Position numbers and translations under genes: made by a program
Origin: an uncultured Pirellula sp.
Lineage (GTDB): Bacteria; Planctomycetota; Planctomycetia; Pirellulales; Pirellulaceae
NCBI GenBank assembly: GCA_903858115.1
Contig: CAIOHR010000410.1
Span: 62,001-126,000, forward strand
Direction: 5' to 3'
Length of the DNA stretch: 64,000 nt
Shown here: piece after piece, positions 18,414 through 27,631 of the stretch
How positions within the stretch are numbered: the stretch's first letter is position 1
Layout: every line of letters starts with the position of its first letter
The notes under the pieces: generated by a model
Seen by the model: the letters and a program-made list of their open reading frames with translations, nothing else
The model's database searches: none
What the model was told of the DNA's origin: nothing

Positions 18414-21400
18414 ATGATTCTCTCGTCGAAGCGAACATCACGCTTGGTGTACTGCTGCTGTCTTGCGAAAAGCCAAATTGCTTTTGCCGTTCTTGGATTC
18501 GTCTTGTTGTCGATGGGCCATGCGGCAGGTCAGACATTGGAAGAGCAACTCCTACGTGAGAATGTTCAAGATTTAGCAGATGCCGCCAAACGACTAGGCG
18601 ATGCGCAACGAGGTGCCATCCTTTTCTTTCAGCCTCACATGGCTTGCGGAAAATGCCATTCGGTATCCGAAACCCAGCAGAATCTTCTCGGGCCTAATCT
18701 AGCAGCCATCGATAAAAACACCACGGATGTCGAGTTAGTTGAGTCGGTGTTACTTCCATCCAAGCGGATACAAAAAGGTTACGAGTCCGTCACGATCCTT
18801 ACCGAAGATGGGCAAACACTTAGCGGTTTGGTCGTCGAGAAAACGAAAGACAAAATTGCTATTCGTGAACTGACAAAACTGGGGGAGATCACAGCGATCG
18901 GTGTCGATCAAGTGGAAACGGAAAAGCCAAACGCTCTTTCGGTCATGCCTTCTGCGCAGGTGAATCAGCTATCGAGCCGCCAACAATTCCTGGACCTTGT
19001 TCGTTATCTGCAAGTGATTCGCGATGGTGGGTATGCTCGCGCGAGTGAACTACAGCCTTCAGCAACACTCCTGACTGTGAAGTTGCCTGAATATGAAGGG
19101 CATCTCGACCACGCAGGCTTGATTCGATCATGGAATAAAGGGGCGATGAAAAGAGGCGAGGCTATTTACCAACGTGTTTGTGCGAATTGCCATGGAACCA
19201 AAGAGACTGCTGGATCGCTACCGAACTCCCTGCGGTTTGCAGAGGGAAAGTTCAAGAATGGTGCGGATCCTTACGCGATTTATCAAACGCTAACACATGG
19301 GTATGGACTCATGGTACCGCAAGTGTGGATGGTTCCTTCTCAAAAGTACGAAGTCATTCATTACATACGAGAAGCATATCTCCGCGAGAAGAATCCAACG
19401 CAGTATGTCGCTGTCGATTCGAATTATCTGAGCCAACTTCCCAAAGGAGATACGTTCGGGCCAGAGCCTAGCAAAATCGAGCCATGGTCTGCCATGGACT
19501 ATGGACCTAGCTTGACGCATTCTTATCAGATCCCAGGTGATAAGCTCAACTTTGCTTACAAGGGCGTTGCCGTGCGGTTAGATCCTGGGCCGGGTGGAGT
19601 TGCTCGCGGCAATGAGTGGATGATCTTTGATACCGACACACTGCGAATGGCTGCGACCTGGACTTCTGAGAACAGGAATGGTGCCAAGGGGGATAACTTT
19701 ATCGATTGGCGAAGCATCCAATTCAATGGCCAACATCAGGTGCATCCACGAATTGTAGGGGCAGTACACCAGTCTAATGCGATCGGACCAGGTTGGGCAG
19801 ATCCGCAAAACGGATCTTTTGACGATACGAAGCGAGTGGCTGGTCGCGATGGGCGAATCTATGGTCCACTACCGCGCACGTGGGGCCAGTTTCGTGGTCT
19901 GTATCATCACGGCCAGCATGTGATATTTTCTTATTCGATTGGTGCCACCCATCTACTAGAGTCGCCACGTTTGATAGCACCAGAGAATTCCTCATCGTCG
20001 ACAGCTCGTATTTTGAATATCGGCCCACGTGACAAAGCGATGAGCCTTCAAGTTACGGAGGATGCAACCATCGATGAAGATACGTGGGGTATTGACTCGG
20101 CAGATCCGTCTCGAGCCGCACCGCGAAGTAGAGCGGGAGAGAGTGTGTCGTTCGGTGCCTATGGTTTTGTTCCGAGCCATCTTCCATTGAAATGGGAGAT
20201 TACTTCAGGCAATCTCAGACTCAACATACCTGCGGGGGACAATCCGATCCAGGTCGCGATTTGGTCGAATCCTACGGCAGATCCGAATCGAATAGCAACG
20301 CCAGTCCTGAGCTCGCAAGAGTTGGATTTAGGTGCACTAACCAAGGGTGGCCCGGCTCGTTGGGCGCAGTCATTGGGGACGCGTGCCACGATCGGCAATA
20401 GCGACGGCCCCTTTGCGGTCGATGTTCTTCACTCGCCAGACAACAACCCATGGCTGGCTCAATTGCGATTCACCGGTTTGGACTTTTTTGACGATGGGCG
20501 AACGGCATTATGCACCTGGGATGGGGACGTTTGGATCGTCAAAGGCCCCAACGCTGAAGGTGAGATGACGTGGAGGCGGATTGCTTCAGGCATGTTTCAG
20601 CCATTGGGGCTCAAGATCGTCAACGATAGGATTCATTTGACCTGCCGCGATCAATTGACGGTTTTGCACGACCTTAACGGGGATGGTGAGACCGACTTTT
20701 ACGAGTGCCTCAACAATGACCATCAAGTCACAGAGCACTTCCATGAATTCGCGATGGGGTTACAGACCGATGCAAATGGAGATTTCTACTATGCCAAGTC
20801 CGGTCGGCACGCGCTCGAAGCGGTAGTGCCGCATCATGGTACATTACTGAAAGTGAGTCGCGATGGATCGAAGACGGAGATTCTTGCGAACGGGTTCCGC
20901 GCTGCGAATGGGGTCTGCCTCAATCCAGACGGATCGTTTGTCGTTACGGACCAAGAGGGATTTTGGAACCCCAAGAATCGCATCAATTGGGTCACGCTCA
21001 ATTCAGATGGCAAGCCGAATTTTTATGGCAATATGTTTGGATATCACGATATCACCGATCCATCGGATAAAGCCATGGTGCCACCCCTATGTTGGATCAC
21101 CAACGAGTTTGACCGATCTCCTGCGGAACTTCTCTGGGTGGACAGCGAACGCTGGGGGGCATTGAATCATTCACTCCTCAATCTTTCCTATGGTTACGGT
21201 AAGGCATATTTAGTGCCTCATGAAAAGGTAAACGGCCAGATGCAAGGAGGGATGATCGAACTGCCCATTCCCTCATTCCCGACGGGCGTCATGCGAGGAC
21301 GATTTCAGCACACAGATGGGCAACTCTACTTGTGCGGCATGTTCGCATGGGCTGGAAACGCAACACAACCGGGCGGCTTTTACCGTCTACGAGCGACAGG

Positions 21401-21737
21401 CAAAGCTTATACACTTCCAAGAGAACTCAAGGCCACGAAGCGAGGCTTAACATTGACATTTACTGATACGCTGGCATCTGAATCGCTCGATCCAAGTAAA
21501 GTTCAAGTGAAGACATGGTCGCTCAAGAGGACAGCGAACTATGGTTCGAAGCACTTTGATGAAAAGGAACTAGAGGTTCGAGCCACGCATTTGTCACCGG
21601 ACGGACGAACGCTAACCTTGGACATTCCAGAGATTCAACCGACATGGTGTATGGAGATCAAATACCAACTGCAGAGCGCAGCAGGAAATTCAATCTCGGG
21701 AAAGATCCATAATACGATTCATTCACTGGGCGAGTAG
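18414..21737 (+). CDS. Giant PVC-type CxxCH heme protein with DUF6797-like and beta-propeller parts
   Basis: This is a secreted protein of 1107 residues. A signal peptide covers about 1-40. The first heme-binding domain has CGKCH at 78-82 and the planctomycete-type continuation with YESVTILTEDGQTLSG. A second, class I cytochrome c-like domain has CANCH at 256-260. The middle part (about 350-600) resembles DUF6797, and the rest looks like a sorbosone-dehydrogenase-type beta-propeller (NGVCLNPDGSFVVTDQEGFW near 825). It is probably an extracytoplasmic dehydrogenase or electron-transfer protein; the substrate is unknown. The ATG is set right after the three 20-bp repeats. Confidence 0.85.
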   Translation: MILSSKRTSRLVYCCCLAKSQIAFAVLGFVLLSMGHAAGQTLEEQLLRENVQDLADAAKRLGDAQRGAILFFQPHMACGKCHSVSETQQNLLGPNLAAIDKNTTDVELVESVLLPSKRIQKGYESVTILTEDGQTLSGLVVEKTKDKIAIRELTKLGEITAIGVDQVETEKPNALSVMPSAQVNQLSSRQQFLDLVRYLQVIRDGGYARASELQPSATLLTVKLPEYEGHLDHAGLIRSWNKGAMKRGEAIYQRVCANCHGTKETAGSLPNSLRFAEGKFKNGADPYAIYQTLTHGYGLMVPQVWMVPSQKYEVIHYIREAYLREKNPTQYVAVDSNYLSQLPKGDTFGPEPSKIEPWSAMDYGPSLTHSYQIPGDKLNFAYKGVAVRLDPGPGGVARGNEWMIFDTDTLRMAATWTSENRNGAKGDNFIDWRSIQFNGQHQVHPRIVGAVHQSNAIGPGWADPQNGSFDDTKRVAGRDGRIYGPLPRTWGQFRGLYHHGQHVIFSYSIGATHLLESPRLIAPENSSSSTARILNIGPRDKAMSLQVTEDATIDEDTWGIDSADPSRAAPRSRAGESVSFGAYGFVPSHLPLKWEITSGNLRLNIPAGDNPIQVAIWSNPTADPNRIATPVLSSQELDLGALTKGGPARWAQSLGTRATIGNSDGPFAVDVLHSPDNNPWLAQLRFTGLDFFDDGRTALCTWDGDVWIVKGPNAEGEMTWRRIASGMFQPLGLKIVNDRIHLTCRDQLTVLHDLNGDGETDFYECLNNDHQVTEHFHEFAMGLQTDANGDFYYAKSGRHALEAVVPHHGTLLKVSRDGSKTEILANGFRAANGVCLNPDGSFVVTDQEGFWNPKNRINWVTLNSDGKPNFYGNMFGYHDITDPSDKAMVPPLCWITNEFDRSPAELLWVDSERWGALNHSLLNLSYGYGKAYLVPHEKVNGQMQGGMIELPIPSFPTGVMRGRFQHTDGQLYLCGMFAWAGNATQPGGFYRLRATGKAYTLPRELKATKRGLTLTFTDTLASESLDPSKVQVKTWSLKRTANYGSKHFDEKELEVRATHLSPDGRTLTLDIPEIQPTWCMEIKYQLQSAAGNSISGKIHNTIHSLGE

Positions 21738-21822
21738 GGATCGGCATTGGAATGGCACTCCGCTTCGCAGGCTGACACAAAATTTTGGACGATCGAAATA
21801 TGCTGCAACGACTTGGAACCAC

Positions 21823-22149
21823 ATGAGCCGATCAGCCGAAAGGAAGGACGATTTCGCAGTTCCCCATCTCCTAAGTTTCGTCACGAATCGTGAGGGAAAC
21901 ATGGTGTCGATTCACATGAATCTGGACGGACTGACCTGTCTCCTTGAGAAGCTAACGAGTTTAAAGACACTTGTCGAAAATGGACAGTGCGAAGATGCTC
22001 ACTTATTCACTTCCGATTCGATTGGTAGTGAGTTAAGTTCAACGAAACTGAAATCTGTACCGGCGGAACACAATGTGGTACAGCACGTCAAGTTATACGG
22101 CTGGACCGATGAATGGGCATTTGCTCATGGACTCATTCAGAAAGATTGA
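21823..22149 (+). CDS. Small protein resembling the Imm32 immunity family
   Basis: This 108-residue protein shows the pattern of the Imm32 family: an IHMNLDGLTCLLEKL helix near residue 30, HLFTSDSIGSELS near 60, and VVQHVKLYGW near 83. Imm32 proteins are found among polymorphic-toxin immunity proteins, but many stand alone with other unproven roles. No toxin gene can be seen on either side. A second ATG at residue 27 (GNMVSIHMN) is possible as the start. The assignment rests on pattern only and is uncertain. Confidence 0.5.
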   Translation: MSRSAERKDDFAVPHLLSFVTNREGNMVSIHMNLDGLTCLLEKLTSLKTLVENGQCEDAHLFTSDSIGSELSSTKLKSVPAEHNVVQHVKLYGWTDEWAFAHGLIQKD

Positions 22150-22778
22150 GCATTCGATTCACGGCGACACTAACGCTAGACAGTCCAATAAGGTAGCCGC
22201 CGTCGTATTCATGGCAGATGGCAGAAAAATCGACCGCAGAAAGATAAGTTCAAAACATTATTTTGTGTTCAGTCTTTCTGCCCGCAAACAAACTTCGTGC
22301 CATGCACATTCCATGTGCCGTCCACCTAGAATCCCTCCAAATCTTGAAGAGCGGACCGGGCGGGAGGCAGAGGCGTGACGACAAGAAGGGCATAATCACG
22401 GCCGAACATGCGACGATTCTGGCAAAGCTTGGATTTGCGGCTGGCATTTGGTGCGATTTGGTTTGGAACTTTAAGCGTTACTTTGGCGGGAGTCGCGGGC
22501 CGGGATCATCGGATCGGATGCGAGAGGAATCGATTTCGGACGTGCGTAAATGCCGGCCGGGGCAGAAGAAAGTATGTGAGTCTTTTTTGTTCGCTTCTGT
22601 TTCACGGCGATATCGTAATGATTGCTGCAAAGATGGATTCTCTATCGTTCGATTTCCTCTGGCTTCATGGAAAGCCACTTCGATAAACGAACTTTGCGTT
22701 ATTTGAAGCGCGAGTATAATACTTTTGCGATCCATCAACTCCCCAACACACAACAAGTCTCCAAGATGCCAGGTTTCG
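22150..22778. other. Long intergenic stretch without a convincing gene
   Basis: Several overlapping open frames exist here on both strands, but none looks like a known family. The frame from 22408 on the plus strand begins with a helix that could be a membrane segment (LRLAFGAIWFGTLSVTLAG) and then turns into low-quality, Cys- and Arg-rich sequence, so it may be the remains of a gene. A TATAAT box at 22715-22720 sits near the downstream membrane-protein gene. Confidence 0.5.
22715..22720 (+). promoter_or_regulatory. Candidate -10 box for the membrane-protein gene
   Basis: This is a perfect TATAAT, about 58 bases before the ATG at 22779. No good -35 box is found at 16-18 bases, only weak TTGCGT at 15. 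It supports the start at 22779 over the upstream TTG at 22725. Confidence 0.3.
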
Positions 22779-24047
22779 ATGCTCGATTCTAATGCGTCTC
22801 GGCTTATTCGAAAGTGGATGGGGGTTAGCTCGCTTGCTTTGATCGCAGCCACTTATAGGCTCTGGACCCCGCAAACTGTCTTCCCTCAAGTTCCAGCGAT
22901 AGAGTTTCTCTGCAGCATTCCGAAATGGTTTGACTGGTGCTTCCTAGTTGGTTTGGTGGTTGGCGTAGGTCTTCTCACTTTCTCTCGAAGCGAACGTTGG
23001 ATCTACTTTGGTTGCTACATGGGAATGGGAAGCTTAATCGCTACTATCTGCTTGGACCAACATAGACTTCAGCCGTGGGCATACCAGCTAGGGCTGTTTC
23101 TTTTCGTATGGCTCACATGCCCCAATCGACTGCAACATCTGCTGATCCGTTGGTTGATGATCAGCATCTATTTTTTCTCTGCGTTGGGAAAACTCGATCA
23201 TGAGTTCTTGCACTCGGTCGGCCAGAACATGCTGGGAGCGATCGCTAAAATCCTAGGACAGGACGCGAACGCAATCCCGAATGCAACGCGACTCGTTTTG
23301 ATTGCAATGTTTCCGCTCATCGAGTTATCGATTGCATTAGGGCTGGCATGGCCAAAGAGCCGGTACTTAGCGGGATGGCTTGCGATCGGACTGCATCTTT
23401 CCTTGCTCGTAATTCTCGGTCCGTTGGGACTGAAACATCGGCCAAGTGTACTGGTGTGGAACGTGCAGTTTGCCGTGTTAGCGTTTCTGCTTTTCATTCG
23501 ATCCGTTTCTCGGCCAACAGCTACTCTTGCCGTAGAACCAACGACAAAAATGGAATTGCCCGACCGCTTCCCTACTTGGTTGCAGTGGTTTTGTGCATCT
23601 TTGATTGGAGTCGTCATAATCATGCCAGCAACCGAGAGATTCGGAGTTTGGGACCATTGGCCGAGTTGGGCGTTGTACGCACCCCACAGTAGCCGCGTTC
23701 GAGTGGAAGTATCCGGCCCTGGCCTCAGTCGATTACCTGCGGAACTCGTCCAATGGACGAACGTGACTCTTCCAGTAGATGAGGAAATCCAAGGCTGGAT
23801 CAACGTACCGATCGATCGATGGTCACTTCAATCGCTGGATACACCGATCTATCCTCAAGCTCGATTTCAGCTAGGCGTAGCCCGACAGATCGCTGGAATG
23901 ATTGACTCCGAGAATCATATTCGCGTGATCGTTCTCGGGTGCGCCAATCGCTTTACCGGTCGGCGTTCCTGTGAAGTTTTGCAGGATGAAGAGCAATTCG
24001 CAAAAGCGTCGTCGAAATACTGGCTAAACACTCGCCCGCGGAATTGA
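22779..24047 (+). CDS. Multi-pass membrane protein, unknown (HTTM/DoxX-like look)
   Basis: This is an integral membrane protein of about 422 residues with roughly eight hydrophobic segments in the first 310 residues. Several Trp, His and Arg sit at helix ends (GKLDHEFLHSVGQ near 160; WAGWLAIGLHLSL-type segments). A soluble C-terminal part of about 110 residues follows. The arrangement recalls HTTM or MauE/DoxX-type membrane proteins, but no firm motif was found. ATG 22779 is chosen because the longer frame starts with TTG in the putative promoter. No neighbour suggests a role. Confidence 0.75.
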   Translation: MLDSNASRLIRKWMGVSSLALIAATYRLWTPQTVFPQVPAIEFLCSIPKWFDWCFLVGLVVGVGLLTFSRSERWIYFGCYMGMGSLIATICLDQHRLQPWAYQLGLFLFVWLTCPNRLQHLLIRWLMISIYFFSALGKLDHEFLHSVGQNMLGAIAKILGQDANAIPNATRLVLIAMFPLIELSIALGLAWPKSRYLAGWLAIGLHLSLLVILGPLGLKHRPSVLVWNVQFAVLAFLLFIRSVSRPTATLAVEPTTKMELPDRFPTWLQWFCASLIGVVIIMPATERFGVWDHWPSWALYAPHSSRVRVEVSGPGLSRLPAELVQWTNVTLPVDEEIQGWINVPIDRWSLQSLDTPIYPQARFQLGVARQIAGMIDSENHIRVIVLGCANRFTGRRSCEVLQDEEQFAKASSKYWLNTRPRN

Positions 24048-24103
24048 AGCGATGTGCATTCCATCTTGCGATGCAGTATGATAAAAGGATGTATTCAGGT
24101 TAT

Positions 24104-24126
24104 CCCTATGTCTATAAATAGGGTGG
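24104..24126. promoter_or_regulatory. Inverted repeat and 11-mer shared with the 20-bp repeat array
   Basis: CCCTAT (24104-24109) and ATAGGG (24118-24123) form a perfect 6-bp stem with an 8-base loop. The 11-mer AAATAGGGTGG at 24116-24126 is the exact reverse complement of CCACCCTATTT in the tandem repeats at 18347-18386. It lies about 30 bases before the DUF1552 start. A shared binding site is possible but unproven. Confidence 0.35.
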
Positions 24127-24157
24127 ACTCATTCACGGTAAGCCATTCGAGGTTGTC

Positions 24158-25522
24158 ATGCCAAAAGCAAATCGACGTGCGTTTTTGCGAGGTGCTGGAG
24201 TATCGCTGGTGGTTCCTCCCCTTCTTTCATTGACGCGATCGGCCAACGCGGCATCTTCATTATCGTCGGCAGCGCATCCGGCGACCACCGCGACTGGCGC
24301 TCCTCTGCGGATGGCGTTCATGTCGATCCCGAACGGAGTTCAACAAGATCATTGGTTCCCGACGAATAGCGAAGATGGAATCGCATTAAGCCCAACCTTG
24401 GAACCTTTAGCAAAAGTAAAGGGCAAGATTCAGGTAATCGGTGGGCTGGATCATATTCATGCAACCGCTGGCAATGACGGAGCCGGTGATCACGCACGAG
24501 CGAACGCAACCTTTCTGACGGGTGCTCGCGCACGCAAGACGGCAGGCAAAGATATTCACGTTGGCATCTCCGTCGATCAAGTTGCTGCTCAGCGAGTTGG
24601 GGCCGCAACCCGCTTTCAGTCTCTCGAGCTTTCGAGTGATGCTGTTAGAAACTCTGGGAGTTGCGACTCGGGCTATGCGTGCGCCTATCAATACAACCTT
24701 TCATGGAGTTCGCCGACAACACCGGTGACCCCGGAGCCAAACCCTCGACTGGTGTTTGAACGATTGTTTGGAGCCGGCGAACATGGCCAGCGTCAAAAGA
24801 ACTTCGATTTGCGACAACAATCGAATCGTTCGGTGCTAGACTTTGTTCTGGAAGATGCCAAAGAGTTAGCTAGAGCTCTTTCCAGCGAAGATAGAATCAA
24901 ACTCGAAGAGTACGTTTCTAGTGTGCGGCAGATCGAAGAGCGGATCAAATCCGCGGAACGATTCGGATTGGTGCCGGATCCGAATTTGCCGACACCAGAC
25001 GGCGTCCCGATCGATTTCGGAAATCACATCGATCTCAATTTGGATCTGATGTTACTCGCCTTCCAGACGGATTCGACCCGAATTGCCAGCCTCTTAATCG
25101 CTTATGATGGCAGCAACAGAACCTTTCCGGATTTAGGCATCATCGAAGGGCATCATTATTTAACACACAATCAGCGAGTGCCCGAGCTTGCCAAGAAGGT
25201 TGCTCTTATCGACCGGTTCTACATGCAGAGATTCGCTAACTTTTTGGAGAAGATGGACAAGGTGCGGGATGTCGATGGCAACACGATGCTGCACAATAGC
25301 ATGATCGTTTATGGTGGGGCGATTGCGGACGGGAACCGGCATACGCATGCCAACTTGCCAGTCGTTTTAGCCGGTGCGGGTGGCGGCACGTTGAAGACGG
25401 GACGATTTGTCGATGCCAAGCAGAAGCCGATGTCGAATCTATTTGTCGAGATGCTCAATCGGTTTGGAGTGGAGGCAACGGCGTTCGGTGATTCCAATGG
25501 TGGCTTGTCGGAAATCGGCTAA
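24158..25522 (+). CDS. DUF1552 protein with Tat leader
   Basis: This is a 454-residue DUF1552 family protein typical of planctomycetes. The leader NRRAFLRGAGVSLVVPPLL has a twin-arginine motif. Conserved parts include PNGVQQDHWFP near 55, LDHIHATAGNDGAGDHARANATFLTG-type sequence near 97, and YGGAIADGNRHTHANLPV near the end. DUF1552 genes commonly follow a DUF1587/1588/1592 cytochrome gene; that partner is absent here, so this copy stands alone. It is exported; its function is unknown. Confidence 0.92.
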   Translation: MPKANRRAFLRGAGVSLVVPPLLSLTRSANAASSLSSAAHPATTATGAPLRMAFMSIPNGVQQDHWFPTNSEDGIALSPTLEPLAKVKGKIQVIGGLDHIHATAGNDGAGDHARANATFLTGARARKTAGKDIHVGISVDQVAAQRVGAATRFQSLELSSDAVRNSGSCDSGYACAYQYNLSWSSPTTPVTPEPNPRLVFERLFGAGEHGQRQKNFDLRQQSNRSVLDFVLEDAKELARALSSEDRIKLEEYVSSVRQIEERIKSAERFGLVPDPNLPTPDGVPIDFGNHIDLNLDLMLLAFQTDSTRIASLLIAYDGSNRTFPDLGIIEGHHYLTHNQRVPELAKKVALIDRFYMQRFANFLEKMDKVRDVDGNTMLHNSMIVYGGAIADGNRHTHANLPVVLAGAGGGTLKTGRFVDAKQKPMSNLFVEMLNRFGVEATAFGDSNGGLSEIG

Positions 25523-25757
25523 CAAAAGTAGGACCCAATATCTGGGTGGTGGAATGCGGTTTACGTTGAACACACGGTTGAACTCCCGGATTCTCTTTTC
25601 AGGTTTGCAGGAAGCCGTCTTGACGGTAGAATCGCCGCGAAGAGTTCTTTTGGATCGCCGGAGGACGTTCTTGAGCCCGATGACGCAAACTGGGTTTCCT
25701 AAGAACTGACCAGACGGAATGTCCTAAAGTCAGGAACTCGATTACTTTAGACACGTT

Positions 25758-25831
25758 GCCCTCGTAGCTCAGTTGGATAGAGCAACGGATTTCTAATCCG
25801 TAGGTCCAAGGTTCGAATCCTTGCGGGGGTG
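25758..25831 (+). tRNA. tRNA-Arg (anticodon TCT)
   Basis: A complete cloverleaf can be drawn: acceptor GCCCTCG with CGGGGGT (two G-U pairs), D stem GCTC/GAGC, anticodon stem ACGGA/TCCGT with loop TTTCTAA (anticodon TCT at 25792-25794), a five-base variable loop, and T stem CAAGG/CCTTG with loop TTCGAAT. The CCA end is not encoded. It reads AGA codons. No integrase or repeated tRNA end is seen next to it. Confidence 0.96.
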
Positions 25832-26018
25832 CTGGTTAGATTTTCAAGCGACTTGTTGGTGAAAACCCTTAAATGGCAATGTTGCCAGAGCGCTGGTTCT
25901 CGTGAACGAAATTCCTGAATAGTTGCAGGAAGCTTGGCTCTTCAGACTTGGCGACTTTCATTTCGGTTCGCTTCCATGTCTCATCGAGCGTGGGGAACCT
26001 CACCTTGAAGCTTTACAT
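25832..26018. other. Intergenic stretch after tRNA-Arg
   Basis: No gene, hairpin terminator or repeat of the tRNA 3' end was seen in this stretch of under 200 bases. Confidence 0.4.
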
Positions 26019-26474
26019 TTAGCTTCGCAGGATACTGATGAGAACTACAGTCCAGACTGCTGCAAGCACGCCGAACAAAGCTGTCACGGTACCTAGCCAA
26101 AATCTGCGGTTCATCGATCGAGGAAAGAAGCCGGTATACTCGTATGCTGGCGGAGCAATCGATTTGTCGCGAGCATCTTCGTCTTCGAACATTGCCGCCT
26201 GTGCGGGCTCAAGCAGTCCGTACTGAATAGAAAACTCCAAGGCACCGTGGAGAACATGCCTACGACCCACCGGGTCTACGCCTATCGCCTCAAAAAACCA
26301 TACCTGTCTTCCAAACGATTGCTCCGTCTCCTCTAAGAAATCCGCGCAGCGAAGATTTTCAACGCGAGACTGCTCTGGACAGAAATCTCGCCGCAACAAG
26401 CAACCGTTGGCCTGCTGAGAAACCGCCTGCCAAATTTGTCTAGAAAATTGAATATTGTGAGCTTCTGGTGTCAT
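26019..26474 (-). CDS. Hypothetical protein with a C-terminal membrane anchor
   Basis: This 151-residue protein is not recognised. The first 120 residues are hydrophilic with several Cys and a predicted helical tone; a single hydrophobic segment (LGTVTALFGVLAAVWTVVLISIL) closes the protein, so it is probably tail-anchored with its bulk in the cytoplasm. The stretch AYEYTGFFPRSMNRRFW precedes the anchor. It is divergent from the histidine kinase gene about 200 bases away. Codon use is like its neighbours. Confidence 0.6.
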   Translation of the reverse strand: MTPEAHNIQFSRQIWQAVSQQANGCLLRRDFCPEQSRVENLRCADFLEETEQSFGRQVWFFEAIGVDPVGRRHVLHGALEFSIQYGLLEPAQAAMFEDEDARDKSIAPPAYEYTGFFPRSMNRRFWLGTVTALFGVLAAVWTVVLISILRS

Positions 26475-26519
26475 CCGTCGAATCCTTCGATTAATGGCGT
26501 CTCTGCCGCCGTTAGGACC

Positions 26520-26547
26520 GCGACAAGCTGGAGCAGCATTGTATTAT
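26520..26547 (+). promoter_or_regulatory. Weak candidate promoter for the histidine kinase
   Basis: GCGACA (four of six matches to TTGACA) and TATTAT (five of six to TATAAT) lie 16 bases apart, about 130 bases before the kinase ATG. It is a weak match and could be chance. Confidence 0.22.
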
Positions 26548-26677
26548 AGGAATGAACCCTTAGAAGGTCAGTGGGACTCGGTAAGGAAATCCAGATTTTT
26601 TGGAAAATCCTTGAGTACGTCTTTCCGCATGCCATCGCATGTCATAATCTCGGCGCACCATCTATCCTAGGAACAAC

Positions 26678-27631
26678 ATGCTCGAACGCAAAAGTCTGAA
26701 ATGGCCCATTTTGTTGGCGATCTTCATGATCGTATTGTTGGTTGGGCTTACCGTAGGTTGGGTTCTTCTCAACGTTTTTAACGCCGTATCCAGTCAAACA
26801 AGTTCTTCCATTTACTGGATATTGCTAACTGTCGGATCGGTCATGTTCGCTTTGGTGCTCACGGGAGTCATTCTGTACCTTGTTTGGAGCATTCAGCAAA
26901 TCAATTTGAATCGCCGTCAAAGTAACTTTCTAGATGCAGTCACTCATGAACTGAAGAGTCCGATTGCTTCGCTCAAGCTGTTTCTTCAAACTCTCAACAA
27001 GCGTAATGTTGACGAACCTCAGCGAAGCGAGTTCTATCGTTCGATGATGGATGATGTCGATCGTTTGGATCGCTTGATCACTCAGTTGCTCGATGTCGCC
27101 AAGATCCAGCAAGACTCGAACGAGCCAGAGCCTGCCATTTGGATCGGGCTTCACAAAGTGATTCAGAGCGTATCTAGTAAGTTGTTAGACCAATATCCAT
27201 TGCTTCAAGCTTCCCTAACAATTTCGGTTCCGGAGTGCGAAGTTTGCGTGAGACCTGTCGATTTGGAGATTCTCATTCGCAATCTTTTAGATAACGCGAT
27301 GAAGTATGCAGGTTCTCCGCCAGTCGTGTCGATCGTCGGAACCATCTCGAACGGGCAGGCTGGACTGCAGCTAGTATTTCAGGATAACGGCAGTGGAGTT
27401 CCTCGCCATTTGCGGAGGGCGATCTTCAGACGGTTCTATCGGGTTGGAAACGAATTGGAGCGAACGAAACCAGGGACAGGACTCGGGTTGTTCCTTGTAC
27501 GTGCCATCGTCAAACGAATGGGAGGGTCGATTCGAGTCGACGATGTATCCAAGCAGCAAGGCTCTCGGTTCATTGTGATGATCCCACAAGTACGATTGAC
27601 ATCACCTGTGACTAGTGGTTCCGAAGCTTGA
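26678..27631 (+). CDS. Sensor histidine kinase
   Basis: This is a 317-residue membrane histidine kinase. Two membrane helices (about 9-33 and 45-70) flank a very short periplasmic loop, so the signal is probably sensed in or at the membrane. The HisKA domain has the phospho-acceptor His90 in DAVTHELKSP; the HATPase domain has the N box NLLDNAMKYAG, the G1 DNGSGVP and the G2 GTGLGLFLV. No response regulator gene lies nearby, so it is an orphan. Its last 20 bases overlap the 3' end of the convergent M14 peptidase gene. Confidence 0.94.
   Translation: MLERKSLKWPILLAIFMIVLLVGLTVGWVLLNVFNAVSSQTSSSIYWILLTVGSVMFALVLTGVILYLVWSIQQINLNRRQSNFLDAVTHELKSPIASLKLFLQTLNKRNVDEPQRSEFYRSMMDDVDRLDRLITQLLDVAKIQQDSNEPEPAIWIGLHKVIQSVSSKLLDQYPLLQASLTISVPECEVCVRPVDLEILIRNLLDNAMKYAGSPPVVSIVGTISNGQAGLQLVFQDNGSGVPRHLRRAIFRRFYRVGNELERTKPGTGLGLFLVRAIVKRMGGSIRVDDVSKQQGSRFIVMIPQVRLTSPVTSGSEA

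Noticed and set aside
22408-22686. A 92-codon plus-strand frame with a membrane-like N-terminus
   Set aside because: The rest of the sequence is low quality and no homology pattern is seen; kept only as a possible remnant.
22478-22852. A 124-codon minus-strand frame across the membrane-protein start
   Set aside because: It overlaps the N-terminus of a better-supported gene and lacks any family pattern.
25758-26018. tRNA-Arg as an integration site for a mobile island
   Set aside because: No integrase, no repeat of the tRNA 3' end and no change in gene style were seen.
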